A stretch of 58,944 nucleotides of DNA from Symsagittifera roscoffensis (lineage: Eukaryota; Xenacoelomorpha; Acoela; Convolutidae): the NCBI RefSeq assembly GCF_963678635.1, contig NW_026971210.1, positions 1 through 58,944 of the forward strand. The letters run 5' to 3'. How positions within the stretch are numbered: position 1 is the first letter of the stretch; every line of letters begins with the position of its first letter. The notes under the pieces are model-generated. The model was not told the origin of the DNA and searched no databases. It was given only the letters and a program-made list of their open reading frames with translations. The position numbers were made by a program, and so were the translations under genes. Positions 1 to 14,423 of the stretch are shown here, one piece after another.

Positions 1-1
1 T

Positions 2-809
2 AAATTCAAATCTCTCTAGTGCTGAAATTACGAATTTAACTTAGAAATTAGTTACCTCTCCAAGAGAACTTCAGCAGTTGCAATAAGCCAGTATACTCTA
101 GATCTATTGAGCCTAACAGAGACTAGTTAAACACCCTGAGACTAGTAGATATAAGACTAGTAGACATACACAACAACAAAGACGATCATCCAAAGACTAG
201 ATGATCCCATCACACTCGAACAAAAGAATGGCTAAACACAACCGACATGCCGTCCACAATCACGACTCAAAGGATTTAGAGTACGACTTGACTTCGCAGA
301 AAAGGACTTCATTGAACTAGACCAATGAACACCTCGATGTTCAAGTATACGTACAGATCCGAGTTACAAGGCATCCCTTCCACACACGATCTTCACGCCA
401 TTCCCAGACGAGGCTGCACATAAAACAGTTCTCTACTGATACAGAAAAACTTGACATAGCAAACCATTTTGAAATCGGATTGATTTCATTGGGGATCACA
501 GTCGTTGTCGAATGACGAAGTAATAATTTCCTGTCCCTGATTCCAGCGTCCTGGAACGTTCTTCTTCAAGAGGAACCGGATAAGAAAATGATGTTCGCCA
601 AATACCAACGTTCATCATCCATCCTTCAAATTGCAGAGAAAAAAGATATTTAGACCTGATCTAAACTACATATTATTATTGGATAAATTATATATTTTAC
701 CACTGTAAAATATTTAATATTAACCAATCATAATCCATCCAACTAACAACCCACTTATTTGTAAGTGCTGAAATTACTTGTAATTTCAGCACCAGAGAGA
801 TTTGAATTT
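2..809. mobile_element. Foldback/MITE-like element with 30-bp inverted termini
   Basis: Bases 2-31 are the reverse complement of 780-809 with a single mismatch, giving a 30-bp terminal inverted repeat around about 750 bp. The right end also holds a perfect 13-bp inverted repeat with a 2-nt loop (765-777 / 780-792, arm GTGCTGAAATTAC). No transposase frame is visible inside, so this would be a non-autonomous element. The left terminus sits at the window edge, so a target-site duplication cannot be judged there. Confidence 0.5.
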
Positions 810-928
810 AACTTAGAAATTAGTTACCTCTCCAAGAGAACTTCAGCAGTTGCAATAAGCCAGTATACTCTAGATCTATTGAGCCTAGCAGAGACTAGTT
901 AAGCACCCTGAGACTAGTAGATATAAGA
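32..928. repeat. 125-bp direct repeat, copies 772 bp apart
   Basis: Bases 32-156 and 804-928 are nearly identical (for example TAACAGAGACTAG against TAGCAGAGACTAG). Together with the inverted termini at 2-31 and 780-809, the layout is inverted terminus, direct-repeat copy, internal DNA, inverted terminus, direct-repeat copy. It could be two adjacent partial copies of one element, or a duplication made at insertion. No primer-binding site or polypurine tract was seen, so this is not called an LTR. Confidence 0.6.
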
Positions 929-2590
929 GTAAGATTAGGATCGGTATTAGACTAAGAAGTTGCACGAATCTATCCGGCCGAAAATAAGATAGCGTGACGA
1001 GCAGACGGTGTACCCTATCCGAAATTACTCTATGAGTTAACCACATCGGCTCTAACTCACCAGTTTGTTTTTCTAATTGAGATATTTAAGTTTAAATTAG
1101 CATCAGGAGCAAAGTTTTAACACTATCCTTTTTTTTCGAAATTTCTAAGCTTAAAATTGTTAACTTTTTTCGGTTTCCGTGTTCTTTTACATTTTCCATA
1201 CATCTGTTGGCTATGTTTTGAATTGTTTGCGAAAAGTCACTTCGACACTGTTAATAGTTTTAGAAAGTGCTGATGGAACCATAAATATTTTTTTGCTACT
1301 CCAAAGCTCAGTTCAGCAGCTTTATTTCGATGTTGCGTTTCAGTCGCAAAATTTCGATGTTGGGTTTCAGTTATGAAATCGTTAACGAGTGTGTAGTCGT
1401 TTGTTCTTCAACCCGTAAACGGGTTGGGTGTCAAGTTGGGCAAATCTTTATCTACCTTTATCTACTGTCAGATCAGACGACAGACTTTGTTGCTTTAGTT
1501 CAGTTGGTTGCTCTAGTTCAGCCGCTTCAAGTCTACTCCACAGATTGCGTAGTCTAACTGCCAATACTACCGACGCCACCTCTTTTCTTAATCACATGCA
1601 AACATTCCTATACACGCGTGCATATAGAATCATTCTGCGCCACGTGCCATTGCTCTATTCCGCACTCTAAACAGGCTTTTAAGCCGAATTTTCTTCTTGT
1701 TTTCGTATTTAGGACTCAATGCAATTTCAGCAGGCTTTAATGGCTAATTTTGTGTTTAATCGTGTTTTGTTTTGTCTCGGCTCAGCTGTGCTTATTCCAA
1801 CTGGGGTGGTGGTTCTGGCTGGCTGTTGGGATTATGTGCTGTGCTGTGCTGCTTCACACCTGTGCTGGTTGTGATTAGCGTGGAGTAGTGTACACGGCGG
1901 CACCACTCTTTTTATCCCGTCACAATCCCAATCGCTCTTCTTCAACGAGGGGGTTGCTTCGTGGTAGGTCTTTGAAGCACCCTTTGTGCCGCCACCGCTT
2001 TCCTGTCGAATTTAGCGCCCGCAGCCATTATTCGTTCCTCTTCCTACCTACCTGGCGCAGTGATTGGGCTCCATTGTGCTGAAGCTGCACCGGTATTATG
2101 AATAACAAACGGGCATGTTTTGTATCTCTCAAAAAGAAACTATACAAATACGTCTAATTGAGCTAAATCCTTTTTCGCAACTAGCATGCGCATGTTTTTA
2201 TCTGCTGCTAATCTCCTAAAGCAACTCCGCCTTTGATTGATTTCGGCGGGCAGCCAGGCTGGCAAAATGCACAATTAAAAGGCAATCAACCTTGATCCAC
2301 CTGTCCTGTCCCGGGCAGAACTGTTTCGGCAGCAGTTGTTTTCAATGCTAACGTGGAAACATTGATTTCTTGAACTTGACGAACATCTCAAACCTCTTGG
2401 AATCATCTCAAAACAGAATTCATTAATCAAAAACAAAGTTGATAACATTGCTCAAGGTGTTCCGTTTTTGATTATTTTTAGATGAACTAGCTGTCTTGTT
2501 CGCGCGTAAGAGTAAATGGAGGTTTTTGCAGTTCGATCTCCCGACTACTCAAAGGGCCCCCCTTTGGTAATATTTTATGGCCTCTGTTTT
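929..2590. other. Stretch without a recognisable gene
   Basis: Only short open frames (61-80 codons) occur here and none has recognisable motifs. Base composition is a little less AT-rich at 1850-2090 and 2230-2340. No repeat of the neighbouring satellite starts before about 2590. It may be intergenic or intronic DNA. Confidence 0.5.
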
Positions 2591-4284
2591 TCGCTGGTTG
2601 ACCCTAAAATTTTTCTAAAGGCGCCTTGGGAACCAATATATACCAATTTTGAAAACTGTCCATAGAATGTCTTAAAGATCTTTTTTGGTCTGTTTTTTCA
2701 AAAAGTTGCCATCGTGGCAAAAAAATTGGCCAAAGCAGGGTCTTTTTAGTGCTTTGGGAGACCTCAGAAAATCGAGTTGTAAGACGTAAAAAAAGGTCCA
2801 CAAAAACTTTTATGTGAAATTTAGCCCCCCCCCCGCCATCTCGAGAAAATCTGAGACCAGCACATGCAGCTACCAATTGTGATTTGCATTAAGCTCTCCA
2901 CACTTAAGTTTCTTAAAGGTTCTGAATGAAACAAATTGGAAAAAAAAAGTTTCTTTTCGGTTTTTTCTGTTTTTTGAAAATTTTGTTTAGTTTATTCAAC
3001 CAGGCAAAACGTATTGAATCTCTCTGTAACTCAATTTGCTCAATACGAATTTGATTGGTGTTATGATTATCGAATATTGGTTGTTTTGAGTCATTTCTCA
3101 GTACAAAAATAGTACCCTCTTTCTACAAAAAAAATTAACTTCTCAAAAACTAACCACTAAATGTGAGGTTTTGGTTTCAGTGAGTAGAACGGCTTGTGAG
3201 AAGCTCCTCTGCATTAGTGGCTACGCCCTAGGCTTTTTACACAAAAGTTTTGGCCCTTAAAAAGTAAGTTTTTGTTTTTTTGACTGTTTTTTGAAACTTT
3301 CTGACTTCTCTCGAAAACTACCCTCTCAAATTCCAAAATTTAGTTTCAATTGAAAGTACTTGTGGTGGAGAGCTTTCCTCTAGAAGCGACTGCGCCCAAT
3401 TTTTTTAATCAAAAGGTTAAGGCCCATAAAAATGTCAATTTCTTAAATTTTGACCTTTTTTGAAACTTTTTGACTTCTCTTGAAAAATACCCTCTCAAAT
3501 CTGAAATTTTAGTTTCAATAGAAGGTACGTGTTATGGATCCCCTCCTGAAGCGATGTCGCCCACGTTATTTTACGCCCAAGGATGATAGTTTTCGGGAAA
3601 ATTTGTAATTCATCAAAAAACGATCAAAAAGTCCAAAATTTAACTTTTTGGAGGGTCTTAACTTTTTGGGTTAAAAATTATAGGCATTATCATATATGCT
3701 GCGGAGCTTCCCACAAACCGTTCTACTCAATGAAACCTCAGATTTGGGAGGTTAGTTTCTGAGAAGTTAACTATTTTTTGTACTAAAAAGGTACTATTTT
3801 TGTACTGAGAAAGGACTCAAGAAAACAAATATTTGATAACCATAACACCAATTAAATTCGTATAGAGCGAACCCGAGTTAAAGAGAAATCCAATACGTTT
3901 TACCTGGTTGAATAAATAACAAAAAGTTTCAAAAAAGAGAAAGACATAAAAAAGAAAATTTTTCCAATTTCTGTTTCATTCAGAACCTTTTAAGACAGCA
4001 AGTTATGACCTCGTAAAAATCAAAGTTTCGATTTTTTGACCGTTTTTTGAAACCTTTCTCGAAAAACTATCGTTCCAAGTCTTGGATTTTAGTTGCAATT
4101 GTTCGAAGAGTTAGTGGTAAGCGCCCGTGCATCAGCAGCTATGCCCAAATTTCTTACACAAAAACTAGGGCCTACAAAAAAGTCAAATTTTCGACAGATT
4201 TGAGAGGTTAATTTTCGAGGGAAGTCAAAAAGTTCAGAAAAATGTTTTTTTAAAGGGCCCTTACTTTTGATTAAGAAAGTTTTA

Positions 4285-4450
4285 GCGTATTTGCTGCCGC
4301 AGGGGAGTTCTTTACAGCCCGCTGTTTCGATTGAAAACAATATGTCACATTTCAGTGGGTAATTTTACGAAACTACCCACTGAAATGTGACGTATTGTTT
4401 TCAATCGAAATAGCGGATTGTAAAGAGCTCCCCTGCGGTGGCAAATACGC
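4285..4450. repeat. Large palindrome in array I, copy 1
   Basis: Arms of about 75-80 nt around a 3-nt centre (ACG at 4367-4369). The inner arm CACATTTCAGTGGGTA pairs with TACCCACTGAAATGTG. Outer arms extend to GCGTATTTGC / GCAAATACGC with a few mismatches. It marks a head-to-head switch of repeat orientation. Confidence 0.9.
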
Positions 4451-5031
4451 CACAAATTTTTTACTCAAAAATTAATTGCCCTTTAAAAGTCAATTTTTCG
4501 ACCATTTTTTCGAAACTTTTTGACTTTCCTCGAAAACTAATCTCTCAAATCTGAAATTTTTGTTTCAGTCAAAAGTACGTGTTATGGGTAGCTCCCCTCC
4601 AGAAGCGATAACGCCCAAGGTTTTTTTACGCCAGAGGAGGATAGTTTTCGAGTAAATTTTCAAAAAACGAAAAAAAAATCGAATTTTTGACTTTTCGGAG
4701 GGTCAACTGTGTTGGAAAATTTACGCATAATCATATATGCCGAGAAGCTTCCCACAAATCGTTTTACTCAATGAAATCAAAACTTCTCAGATTTGGGTGG
4801 TTAGTTTTTGAGAAGCTATTATTTTTGTACCAAGCGGGTACTAGTTTTTTATTGAGAAAGGACTCAAGAAAAGCACTATTCGATAACCAAAACTCCAATC
4901 TAATTCATCTAATTCGTATTGAGCAAATTGAGTTAAAGAGTAATTCAATACATTTAGCCTGGTTGATTAAACAACAAATTATTTTCGGTTTTTCTGTTTC
5001 GTGAAAGTTTTGTTTTGTATTCAACAAGGCA

Positions 5032-8000
5032 AAACGTATTGAATTTCTCCTTAACTCGGGTTCGCTCAATACAAATCCGATTGGAGTTATGAATATCGAA
5101 TATTGGTTTTCTTGAGTCCTTTCTCAGTACAAAAATAGTAGCCTCTTTGTACAAAAATAGTAATTTCTCAATCAGAAGTTGCAAACTGCGATCATTCTCC
5201 CAAAACTGACGTTTTGGTTTCCTCGAGTAGAAGGTTTTGTGGGAATTTTTGTTGCATATTTGAGTATGCCCAAACTTTTGAACACAAAAAGTTATGACCC
5301 TCAGAAAAATCAGTTTTTCGTTTTTTTTTGAACATTTTTTGAAACTTTTTGACTTCTCTCGTAAACTATCCTCTCAAATCTGAATTTTTAGTTTCAATCG
5401 AAAGTACGAGTCATGTAGAGTTCACCTCCTGAAGCGTTTACGCCCAATTTTTTTACTCAAAAAGTTATGACGCTTAAAAAAATTTTCTTCAATTTTTCGA
5501 TTAGTTTTGAAACTTTTTATCTTCTCTCGAAAACTACCCGCTCAAATCTGAAGTTTTGGTTTTAGTCGAAAGTACGTGTTATGAGAAGCTCCACTCCAGA
5601 AGCGATTGTGCCCAAGTTACTTTACGCTCAAAGAGGGTAGTATTCGAGAAATTTTGAAAATTATCAAAAAACTACTAAAAATCCGAAAATTTGACTTTCC
5701 GGAGGGTCTTAACTTGTAGTGTTAAAGGAAACTAGTCTTATTCTTTTCTGCAACGGAGCTTCTCACAACCTAATCTGCTCATTGAAACCAAAACTTTACA
5801 TTGGATTGGATAGTTTTTGAGAAATCTTAAAATTTTAAAAAATCAGGAATTTGACTTTTCCGAGAATCTAGTTAGTGTGAAAAAAATGGGCATTGCCGCT
5901 CATGCAGGGGAGCTTAACCACAACCTGCTTGAATGATTGAAACCAAAATTTAAGACTTGAAGGGGTAGTTTTTTTTCAGAATAGTTTCAAAAAACGTTCA
6001 AAAAATCGAAATTTTGATTATTACGAGGTCATAATTTGTGGAGTCTTAAAAGGTTCTGAATGAAACAGAAATTGGAAATTCTTTTCGGTTTTTCTGTGTC
6101 TTATATTTTTTTTTCAACCAGGCAAAACGTATTGAATTTCTCTTTAACTCGGGTTTGCTCAATACGAATCCGATTGGAGTTATGGTTATCGAATATTGGT
6201 TTTCTTGAGTCCTTTCTCAGTACAAAAATAGTAGCCTCTTTGTACAAAAATAGTAATTTCTCAATCAGAAGTTGCAAACTTCGATCATTCTCCCAAAACT
6301 GACGTTTTGGTTTCCTCGAGTAGAAGGTTTTGTGGGAATTTTTGTTGCATATTTGAGTATGCCCAAACTTTTGAACACAAAAAGTTATGACCCTCAGAAA
6401 AATCAGTTTTTCGTTTTTTTTTTGAACATTTTTTGAAACTTTTTGACTTCTCTCGTAAACTATCCTCTCAAATCTGAATTTTTAGTTTCAATCGAAAGTA
6501 CGAGTCATGTAGAGTTCACCTCCTGAAGCGTTTACGCCCAATTTTTTTACTCAAAAAGTTATGACGCTTAAAAAAAATTTCTTCAATTTTTCGATTAGTT
6601 TTGAAACTTTTTATCTTCTCTCGAAAACTACCCGCTCAAATCTGAAGTTTTGGTTTTAGTCGAAAGTACGTGTTATGAGAAGCTCCACTCCAGAAGCGAT
6701 TGTGCCCAAGTTACTTTACGCTCAAAGAGGGTAGTATTCGAGAAATTTTGAAAATTATCAAAAAACTACTAAAAATCCGAAAATTTGACTTTCCGGAGGG
6801 TCTTAACTTGTAGTGTTAAAGGAAACTAGTCTTATTCTTTTTTGCAACGGAGCTTCTCACAACCTAATCTGCTCATTGAAACCAAAACTTTACATTGGAT
6901 TGGATAGTTTTTGAGAAATCTTAAAATTTTAAAAAATCAGGAATTTGACTTTTCCGAGAATCTAGTTAGTGTGAAAAAAATGGGCATTGCCGCTCATGCA
7001 GGGGAGCTTAACCACAACCTGCTTGAATGATTGAAACCAAAATTTAAGACTTGAAGGGGTAGTTTTTTTTCAGAATAGTTTCAAAAAACGTTCAAAAAAT
7101 CGAAATTTTGATTATTACGAGGTCATAATTTGTGGAGTCTTAAAAGGTTCTGAATGAAACAGAAATTGGAAATTCTTTTCGGTTTTTCTGTGTCTTGAAT
7201 TTTTTTTTCAACCAGGCAAAACGTATTGAATTTCTCTTTAACTCGGGTTTGCTCAATACGAATCCGATTGGAGTTATGGTTATCGAATATTGGTTTTCTT
7301 GAGTCCTTTCTCAGTACAAAAATAGTAGCCTCTTTGTACAAAAATAGTAATTTCTCAATCAGAAGTTGCAAACTTCGATCATTCTCCCAAAACTGACGTT
7401 TTGGTTTCCTCGAGTAGAAGGTTTTGTGGGAATTTTTGTTGCATATTTGAGTATGCCCAAACTTTTTAACACAAAAAGTTATGACCCTCAGAAAAATCAA
7501 TTTTTCGTTTTTTTTTGAACATTTTTTGAAACTTTTTGACTTCTCTCGTAAACTATCCTCTCAAATCTGAATTTTTAATTTCAATCGAAAGTACGAGTCA
7601 TGTAGAGTTCACCTCCTGAAGCGTTTACGCCCAATTTTTTTACTCAAAAAGTTATGACGCTTAAAAAAATTTTCTTCAATTTTTCGATTAGTTTTGAAAC
7701 TTTTTATCTTCTCTCGAAAACTACCCGCTCAAATCTGAAGTTTTGGTTTTAATCGAAAGTACATGTTATGAGAAGCTCCACTCCAGAAGCGATTGTGCCC
7801 AAGTTACTTTACGCTCAAAGAGGGTAGTATTCGAGAAATTTTGAAAATTATCAAAAAACTACTAAAAATCCGAAAATTTGACTTTCCGGAGGGTCTTAAC
7901 TTGTAGTGTTAAAGGAAACTAGTCTTATTCTTTTTTGCAACGGAGCTTCTCACAACCTTATCTACTCATTGAAACCAAAACTTTACTTTGGATTGGATAG

Positions 8001-8420
8001 TTTTTGAGAAATCTTAAAATTTTAAAAAATCAGGAATTTGACTTTTCCGAGAATCTAGTTAGTGTGAAAAAAATGGGCATTGCCGCTCATGCAGGGGAGC
8101 TTAACCACAACCTGCTTGAATGATTGAAACCAAAATTTAAGACTTGATGGGGTAGTTTTTTTTTCAGAAAAGTTTCAAAAAACGTTCAAAAAATCGAAAT
8201 TTTGATTATTACGAGGTCATAATTTGTGGAGTCTTAAAAGGTTCTGAATGAAACAGAAATTGGAAATTCTTTTCGGTTTTTCTGTGTCTTGAATTTTTTT
8301 TTCAACCAGGCAAAACGTATTGAATTTCTCTTTAACTTGGGTTTGCTCAATACGAATCCGATTGGAGTTATGGTTATCGAATATTGGTTTTCTTGAGTCC
8401 TTTCTCAGTACAAAAACGGT
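5032..8420 (+). repeat. Three tandem ~1.09-kb units of array I
   Basis: Anchors at about 5032, 6123, 7217 and 8310 are spaced 1091-1094 bp. The intervening sequences are nearly identical over their whole length, differing by scattered substitutions and homopolymer length changes, so the amplification looks recent. Confidence 0.85.
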
Positions 8421-11400
8421 ATCCTTTTAGTACCAAAACAGTAACTTAAACTTCTCAATAATAATTTGCAAATTTTGAGCATTCTCCCAAAACGGAGTTT
8501 TCGTTTTCCTTGAGTAGAACGATTTGTGGGAAACTTCGTTGCATATATGATTATGCCGAACCTTTTTAACACAAAAAGTTATGACCCTCCGAAAAGTCGA
8601 TTTTTTGACCATTTCTTGAAACTCTTTTCTCTAAGAACCTAAACTTCTCTAAGAACCTACCCTCTCAAATATGAGATTTGGTTGCAATGTTTGGATTAGA
8701 TTGCGGTGAGGTCCCCTGCAAATTTTTTATACAAAAACTAGGGCCTATAAAAAGTCAAATTTTCGACAGATTTGAGAGGTTAATTTTCGAGGGAAGTCAA
8801 AAAGTTCCGAAAAATGTTTTTTTAAAGGGCCATTACTTTTTGAGTAAGAAAATTTTGGCGTATTTGCTGCCGCAGGGGAGTTCTTTACAGCCCGCTGTTT
8901 CGATTGAAAACAATATGTCAAATATGAAAACAATATTTGAAATTTTAGTTTCAATAGAAGGTACGTGTTATGGATCCCCTCCTGAAGCGATGTCGCCCAC
9001 GTTATTTTACGCCCAAAGATGATAGTTTTCGGGAAAATTTGTAATTCATCAAAAAACGATCAAAAAGTACAAAATTTGACTTTTTGGAGGGTCTTAACTT
9101 TTTGTGTTAAAAATTATAGGCATCATCATATATGCTGCGGAGCTTCCCACAAACCGTTCTACTCAATGAAACCTCAGATTTGGGAGGTTAGTTTCTGAGA
9201 AGTTAACTATTTTTTGTACTAAAAAGGTACTATTTTTGTACTGAGAAAGGACTCAAGAAAACAAATATTTGATAACCATAACACCAATTAAATTCGTATA
9301 GAGCGAACCCGAGTTAAAGAGAAATCCAATACGTTTTACCTGGTTGAATAAATAACAAAACAAAGTTTCAAAAAAGAGAAAGACATCAAAAAGAAAATTT
9401 TTCCAATTTCTGTTTCATTCAGAACCTTTTAAGACAGCAAGTTATGACCTCGTAAAAATCAAAGTTTCGATTTTTTGACCGTTTTTTGAAACCTTTCTCG
9501 AAAAACTATCGTTCCAAGTCTTGGATTTTAGTTGCAATTGTTCGAAGAGTTAGTGGTAAGCGCCCGTGCATCAGCAGCTATGCCCAAATTTTTTACACGA
9601 AAACTAGGGCCTATAAAAATCCGATTGGAGTTATGAATATCGAATATTGGTTTTCTTGAGTCCTTTCTCAGTACAAAAATAGTAGCCTCTTTGTACAAAA
9701 ATAGTAATTTCTCAATCAGAAGTTGCAAACTGCGATCATTCTCCCAAAACTGACGTTTTGGTTTCCTCGAGTAGAAGGTTTTATGGGAATTTTTGTTGCA
9801 TATTTGAGTATGCCCAAACTTTTTAACACAAAAAGTTATGACCCTCAGAAAAATCAATTTTTCGTTTTTTTTTTAACATTTTTTGAAACTTTTTGACTTC
9901 TCTCGTAAACTATCCTCTCAAATCTGAATTTTTAGAATCAATCGAAAGTACGAGTCATGTAGAGTTCACCTCCTGAAGCGTTTACGCCCAATTTTTTTAC
10001 TCAAAAAGTTATGACGCTTAAAAAAATTTTCTTCAATTTTTCGATTAGTTTTGAAACTTTTTATCTTCTCTCGAAAACTACCCGCTCAAATCTGAAGTTT
10101 TGGTTTTAATCGAAAGTACGTGTTATGAGAAGCTCCACTCCAGAAGCGATTGTGCCCAAGTTACTTTACGCTCAAAGAGGGTAGTATTCGAGAAATTTTG
10201 AAAATTATCAAAAAACTACTAAAAATCCGAAAATTTGACTTTCCGGAGGGTCTTAACTTGTAGTGTTAAAGGAAACTAGTCTTATTCTTTTTTGCAACGG
10301 AGCTTCTCACAACCTAATCTACTCATTGAAACCAAAACTTTACATTGGATTGGATAGTTTTTGAGAAATCTTAAAATTTTAAAAAATCAGGAATTTGACT
10401 TTTCCGAGAATCTAGTTAGTGTGAAAAAAATGGGCATTGCCGCTCATGCAGGGGAGCTTAACCACAACCTGCTTGAATGATTGAAACCAAAATTTAAGAC
10501 TTGAAGGGGTAGTTTTTTTTCAGAAAATTTTCAAAAAATCGAAATTTTGATTTTTACGAGGTCATAATTTGTGGAGTCTTAAAAGGTTCTGAATGAAACA
10601 GAAATTGGAAATTCTTTTCGGTTTTTCTGTGTCTTGAATTTTTTTCAACCAGGCAAAACGTATTGAATTTCTCTTTAACTCGGGTTTGCTCAATACGAAT
10701 CCGATTGGAGTTATGGTTATCGAATATTGGTTTTCTTGAGTCCTTTCTCAGTACAAAAACGGTATCCTTTTAGTACCAAAACAGTAACTTAAACTTCTCA
10801 ATAATAATTTGCAAATTTTGAGCATTCTCCCAAAACGGAGTTTTCGTTTTCCTTGAGTAGAACGATTTGTGGGAAACTTCGTTGCATATATGATTATGCC
10901 GAACCTTTTTAACACAAAAAGTTATGACCCTCCGAAAAGTCGATTTTTTGACCATTTCTTGAAACTCTTTTCTCTAAGAACCTAAACTTCTCTAAGAACC
11001 TACCCTCTCAAATATGAGATTTGGTTGCAATGTTTGGATTAGATTGCGGTGAGGTCCCCTGCAAATTTTTTATACAAAAACTAGGGCCTATAAAAAGTCA
11101 AATTTTCGACAGATTTGAGAGGTTAATTTTCGAGGGAAGTCAAAAAGTTCCGAAAAATGTTTTTTTAAAGGGCCATTACTTTTTGAGTAAGAAAATTTTG
11201 GCGTATTTGCTGCCGCAGGGGAGTTCTTTACAGCCCGCTGTTTCGATTGAAAACAATATGTCAAATATGAAAACAATATTTGAAATTTTAGTTTCAATAG
11301 AAGGTACGTGTTATGGATCCCCTCCTGAAGCGATGTCGCCCACGTTATTTTACGCCCAAAGATGATAGTTTTCGGGAAAATTTGTAATTCATCAAAAAAC

Positions 11401-13310
11401 GATCAAAAAGTACAAAATTTGACTTTTTGGAGGGTCTTAACTTTTTGTGTTAAAAATTATAGGCATCATCATATATGCTGCGGAGCTTCCCACAAACCGT
11501 TCTACTCAATGAAACCTCAGATTTGGGAGGTTAGTTTCTGAGAAGTTAACTATTTTTTGTACTAAAAAGGTACTATTTTTGTACTGAGAAAGGACTCAAG
11601 AAAACAAATATTTGATAACCATAACACCAATTAAATTCGTATAGAGCGAACCCGAGTTAAAGAGAAATCCAATACGTTTTACCTGGTTGAATAAATAACA
11701 AAACAAAGTTTCAAAAAAGAGAAAGACATCAAAAAGAAAATTTTTCCAATTTCTGTTTCATTCAGAACCTTTTAAGACAGCAAGTTATGACCTCGTAAAA
11801 TCAAAGTTTCGATTTTTTGACCGTTTTTTGAAACCTTTCTCGAAAAACTATCGTTCCAAGTCTTGGATTTTAGTTGCAATTGTTCGAAGAGTTAGTGGTA
11901 AGCGCCCGTGCATCAGCAGCTATGCCCAAATTTTTTACACGAAAACTAGGGCCTATAAAAATCCGATTGGAGTTATGAATATCGAATATTGGTTTTCTTG
12001 AGTCCTTTATCAGTACAAAAATAGTAGCCTCTTTGTACAAAAATAGTAATTTCTCAATCAGAAGTTGCAAACTTCGATCATTCTCCCAAAACTGACGTTT
12101 TGGTTTCCTCGAGTAGAAGGTTTTGTGGGAATTTTTTGTGCATATTTGAGTATGCCCAAACTTTTTAACACAAAAAGTTATGACCCTCAGAAAAATCAAT
12201 TTTTCGTTTTTTTTTGAACATTTTTTGAAACTTTTTGACTTCTCTCGTAAACTATCCTCTCAAATCTGAATTTTTAGTTTCAATCGAAAGTACGAGTCAT
12301 GTAGAGTTCACCTCCTGAAGCGTTTACGCCCAATTTTTTTACTCAAAAAGTTATGACGCTTAAAAAAATTTTCTTCAATTTTTCGATTAGTTTTGAAACT
12401 TTTTATCTTCTCTCGAAAACTACCCGCTCAAATCTGAAGTTTTGGTTTTAATCGAAAGTACGTGTTATGAGAAGCTCCACTCCAGAAGCGATTGTGCCCA
12501 AGTTACTTTACGCTCAAAGAGGGTAGTATTCGAGAAATTTTGAAAATTATCAAAAAACTACTAAAAATCCGAAAATTTGACTTTCCGGAGGGTCTTAACT
12601 TGTAGTGTTAAAGGAAACTAGTCTTATTCTTTTTTGCAACGGAGCTTCTCACAACCTAATCTACTCATTGAAACCAAAACTTTACATTGGATTGGATAGT
12701 TTTAGAGAAATCTTAGAATTTTAAAAAATCAGGAATTTGACTTTTCCGAGAATCTAGTTTGTGTGAAAAAAATGGGCATTGCCGCTCATGCAGGGGAGCT
12801 TAACCACAACCTGCTTGAATGATTGAAACCAAAATTTAAGACTTGAAGGGGTAGTTTTTTTTCAGAAAAGTCTCAAAAAACGTTCAAAAAATCGAAATTT
12901 TGATTATTACGAGGTCATAATTTGTGGAGTCTTAAAAGGTTCTGAATGAAACAGAAATTGGAAATTCTTTTCGGTTTTTCTGTGTCTTGAATTTTTTTTT
13001 CAACCAGGCAAAACGTATTGAATTTCTCTTTAACTCGGGTTTGCTCAATACGAATCCGATTGGAGTTATGGTTATCGAATATTGGTTTTCTTGAGTCCTT
13101 TCTCAGTACAAAAACGGTATCCTTTTAGTACCAAAACAGTAACTTAAACTTCTCAATAATAATTTGCAAATTTTGAGCATTCTCCCAAAACGGAGTTTTC
13201 GTTTTCCTTGAGTAGAACGATTTGTGGGAAACTTCGTTGCATATATGATTATGCCGAACCTTTTTAACACAAAAAGTTATGACCCTCCGAAAAGTCGATT
13301 TTTTGACCAT
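8310..13310. repeat. Tandem ~2.35-kb higher-order units of array I
   Basis: The block at 8427-8612 recurs at 10770-10955 and 13125-13310 (spacing 2343 and 2355 bp). Each unit contains both a + and a reverse-complement stretch of the basic sequence, for example the inverted anchors near 9323 and 11664. Confidence 0.85.
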
Positions 13311-14423
13311 TTCTTGAAACTCTTTTCTCTAAGAACCTAAACTTCTCTAAGAACCTACCCTCTCAAATATGAGATTTGGTTGCAATGTTTGGATTAGATT
13401 GCGGTGAGGTCCCCTGCAAATTTTTTATACAAAAACTAGGGCCTATAAAAAAGTCAAATTTTCGACAGATTTGAGAGGTTAATTTTCGAGGGAAGTCAAA
13501 AAGTTCCGAAAAATGTTTTTTTAAAGGGCCATTACTTTTTGAGTAAGAAAATTTTGGCGTATTTGCTGCCGCAGGGGAGTTCTTTACAGCCCGCTGTTTC
13601 GATTGAAAACAATATGTCAAATATGAAAACAATATTTGAAATTTTAGTTTCAATAGAAGGTACGTGTTATGGATCCCCTCCTGAAGCGATGTCGCCCACG
13701 TTATTTTACGCCCAAAGATGATAGTTTTCGGGAAAATTTGTAATTCATCAAAAAACGATCAAAAAGTACAAAATTTGACTTTTTGGAGGGTCTTAACTTT
13801 TTGTGTTAAAAATTATAGGCATCATCATATATGCTGCGGAGCTTCCCACAAACCGTTCTACTCAATGAAACCTCAGATTTGGGAGGTTAGTTTCTGAGAA
13901 GTTAACTATTTTTTGTACTAAAAAGGTACTATTTTTGTACTGAGAAAGGACTCAAGAAAACAAATATTTGATAACCATAACACCAATTAATTTCGTATAG
14001 AGCGAACCCGAGTTAAAGAGAAATCCAATACGTTTTACCTGGTTGAATAAATAACAAAACAAAGTTTCAAAAAAGAGAAGGACATCAAAAAGAAAATTTT
14101 TCCAATTTCTGTTTCATTCAGAACCTTTTAAGACAGCAAGTTATGACCTCGTAAAAATCAAAGTTTCGATTTTTTGACCGTTTTTTGAAACCTTTCTCGA
14201 AAAACTATCGTTCCAAGTCTTGGATTTTAGTTGCAATTGTTCGAAGAGTTAGTGGTAAGCGCCCGTGCATCAGCAGCTATGCCCAAATTTTCTACACGAA
14301 AACTAGGGCCTACAAAAAAGTCAAATTTTCGACAGATTTGAGAGGTTAATTTTCGAGGGAAGTCAAAAAGTTCCGAAAAATGTTTTTTTAAAGGGCCCTT
14401 ACTTTTTGAGTAAGCAAATTTTG

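Noticed and set aside
32-928. LTR retrotransposon
   Set aside because: The direct repeats are short and internal to inverted termini. No primer-binding site, polypurine tract or gag/pol coding was seen in the 650 bp between them.
1179-2082. Short plus-strand frames in the left unique region
   Set aside because: 61-80 codons, overlapping one another, with no motifs, splice context or repeat support.
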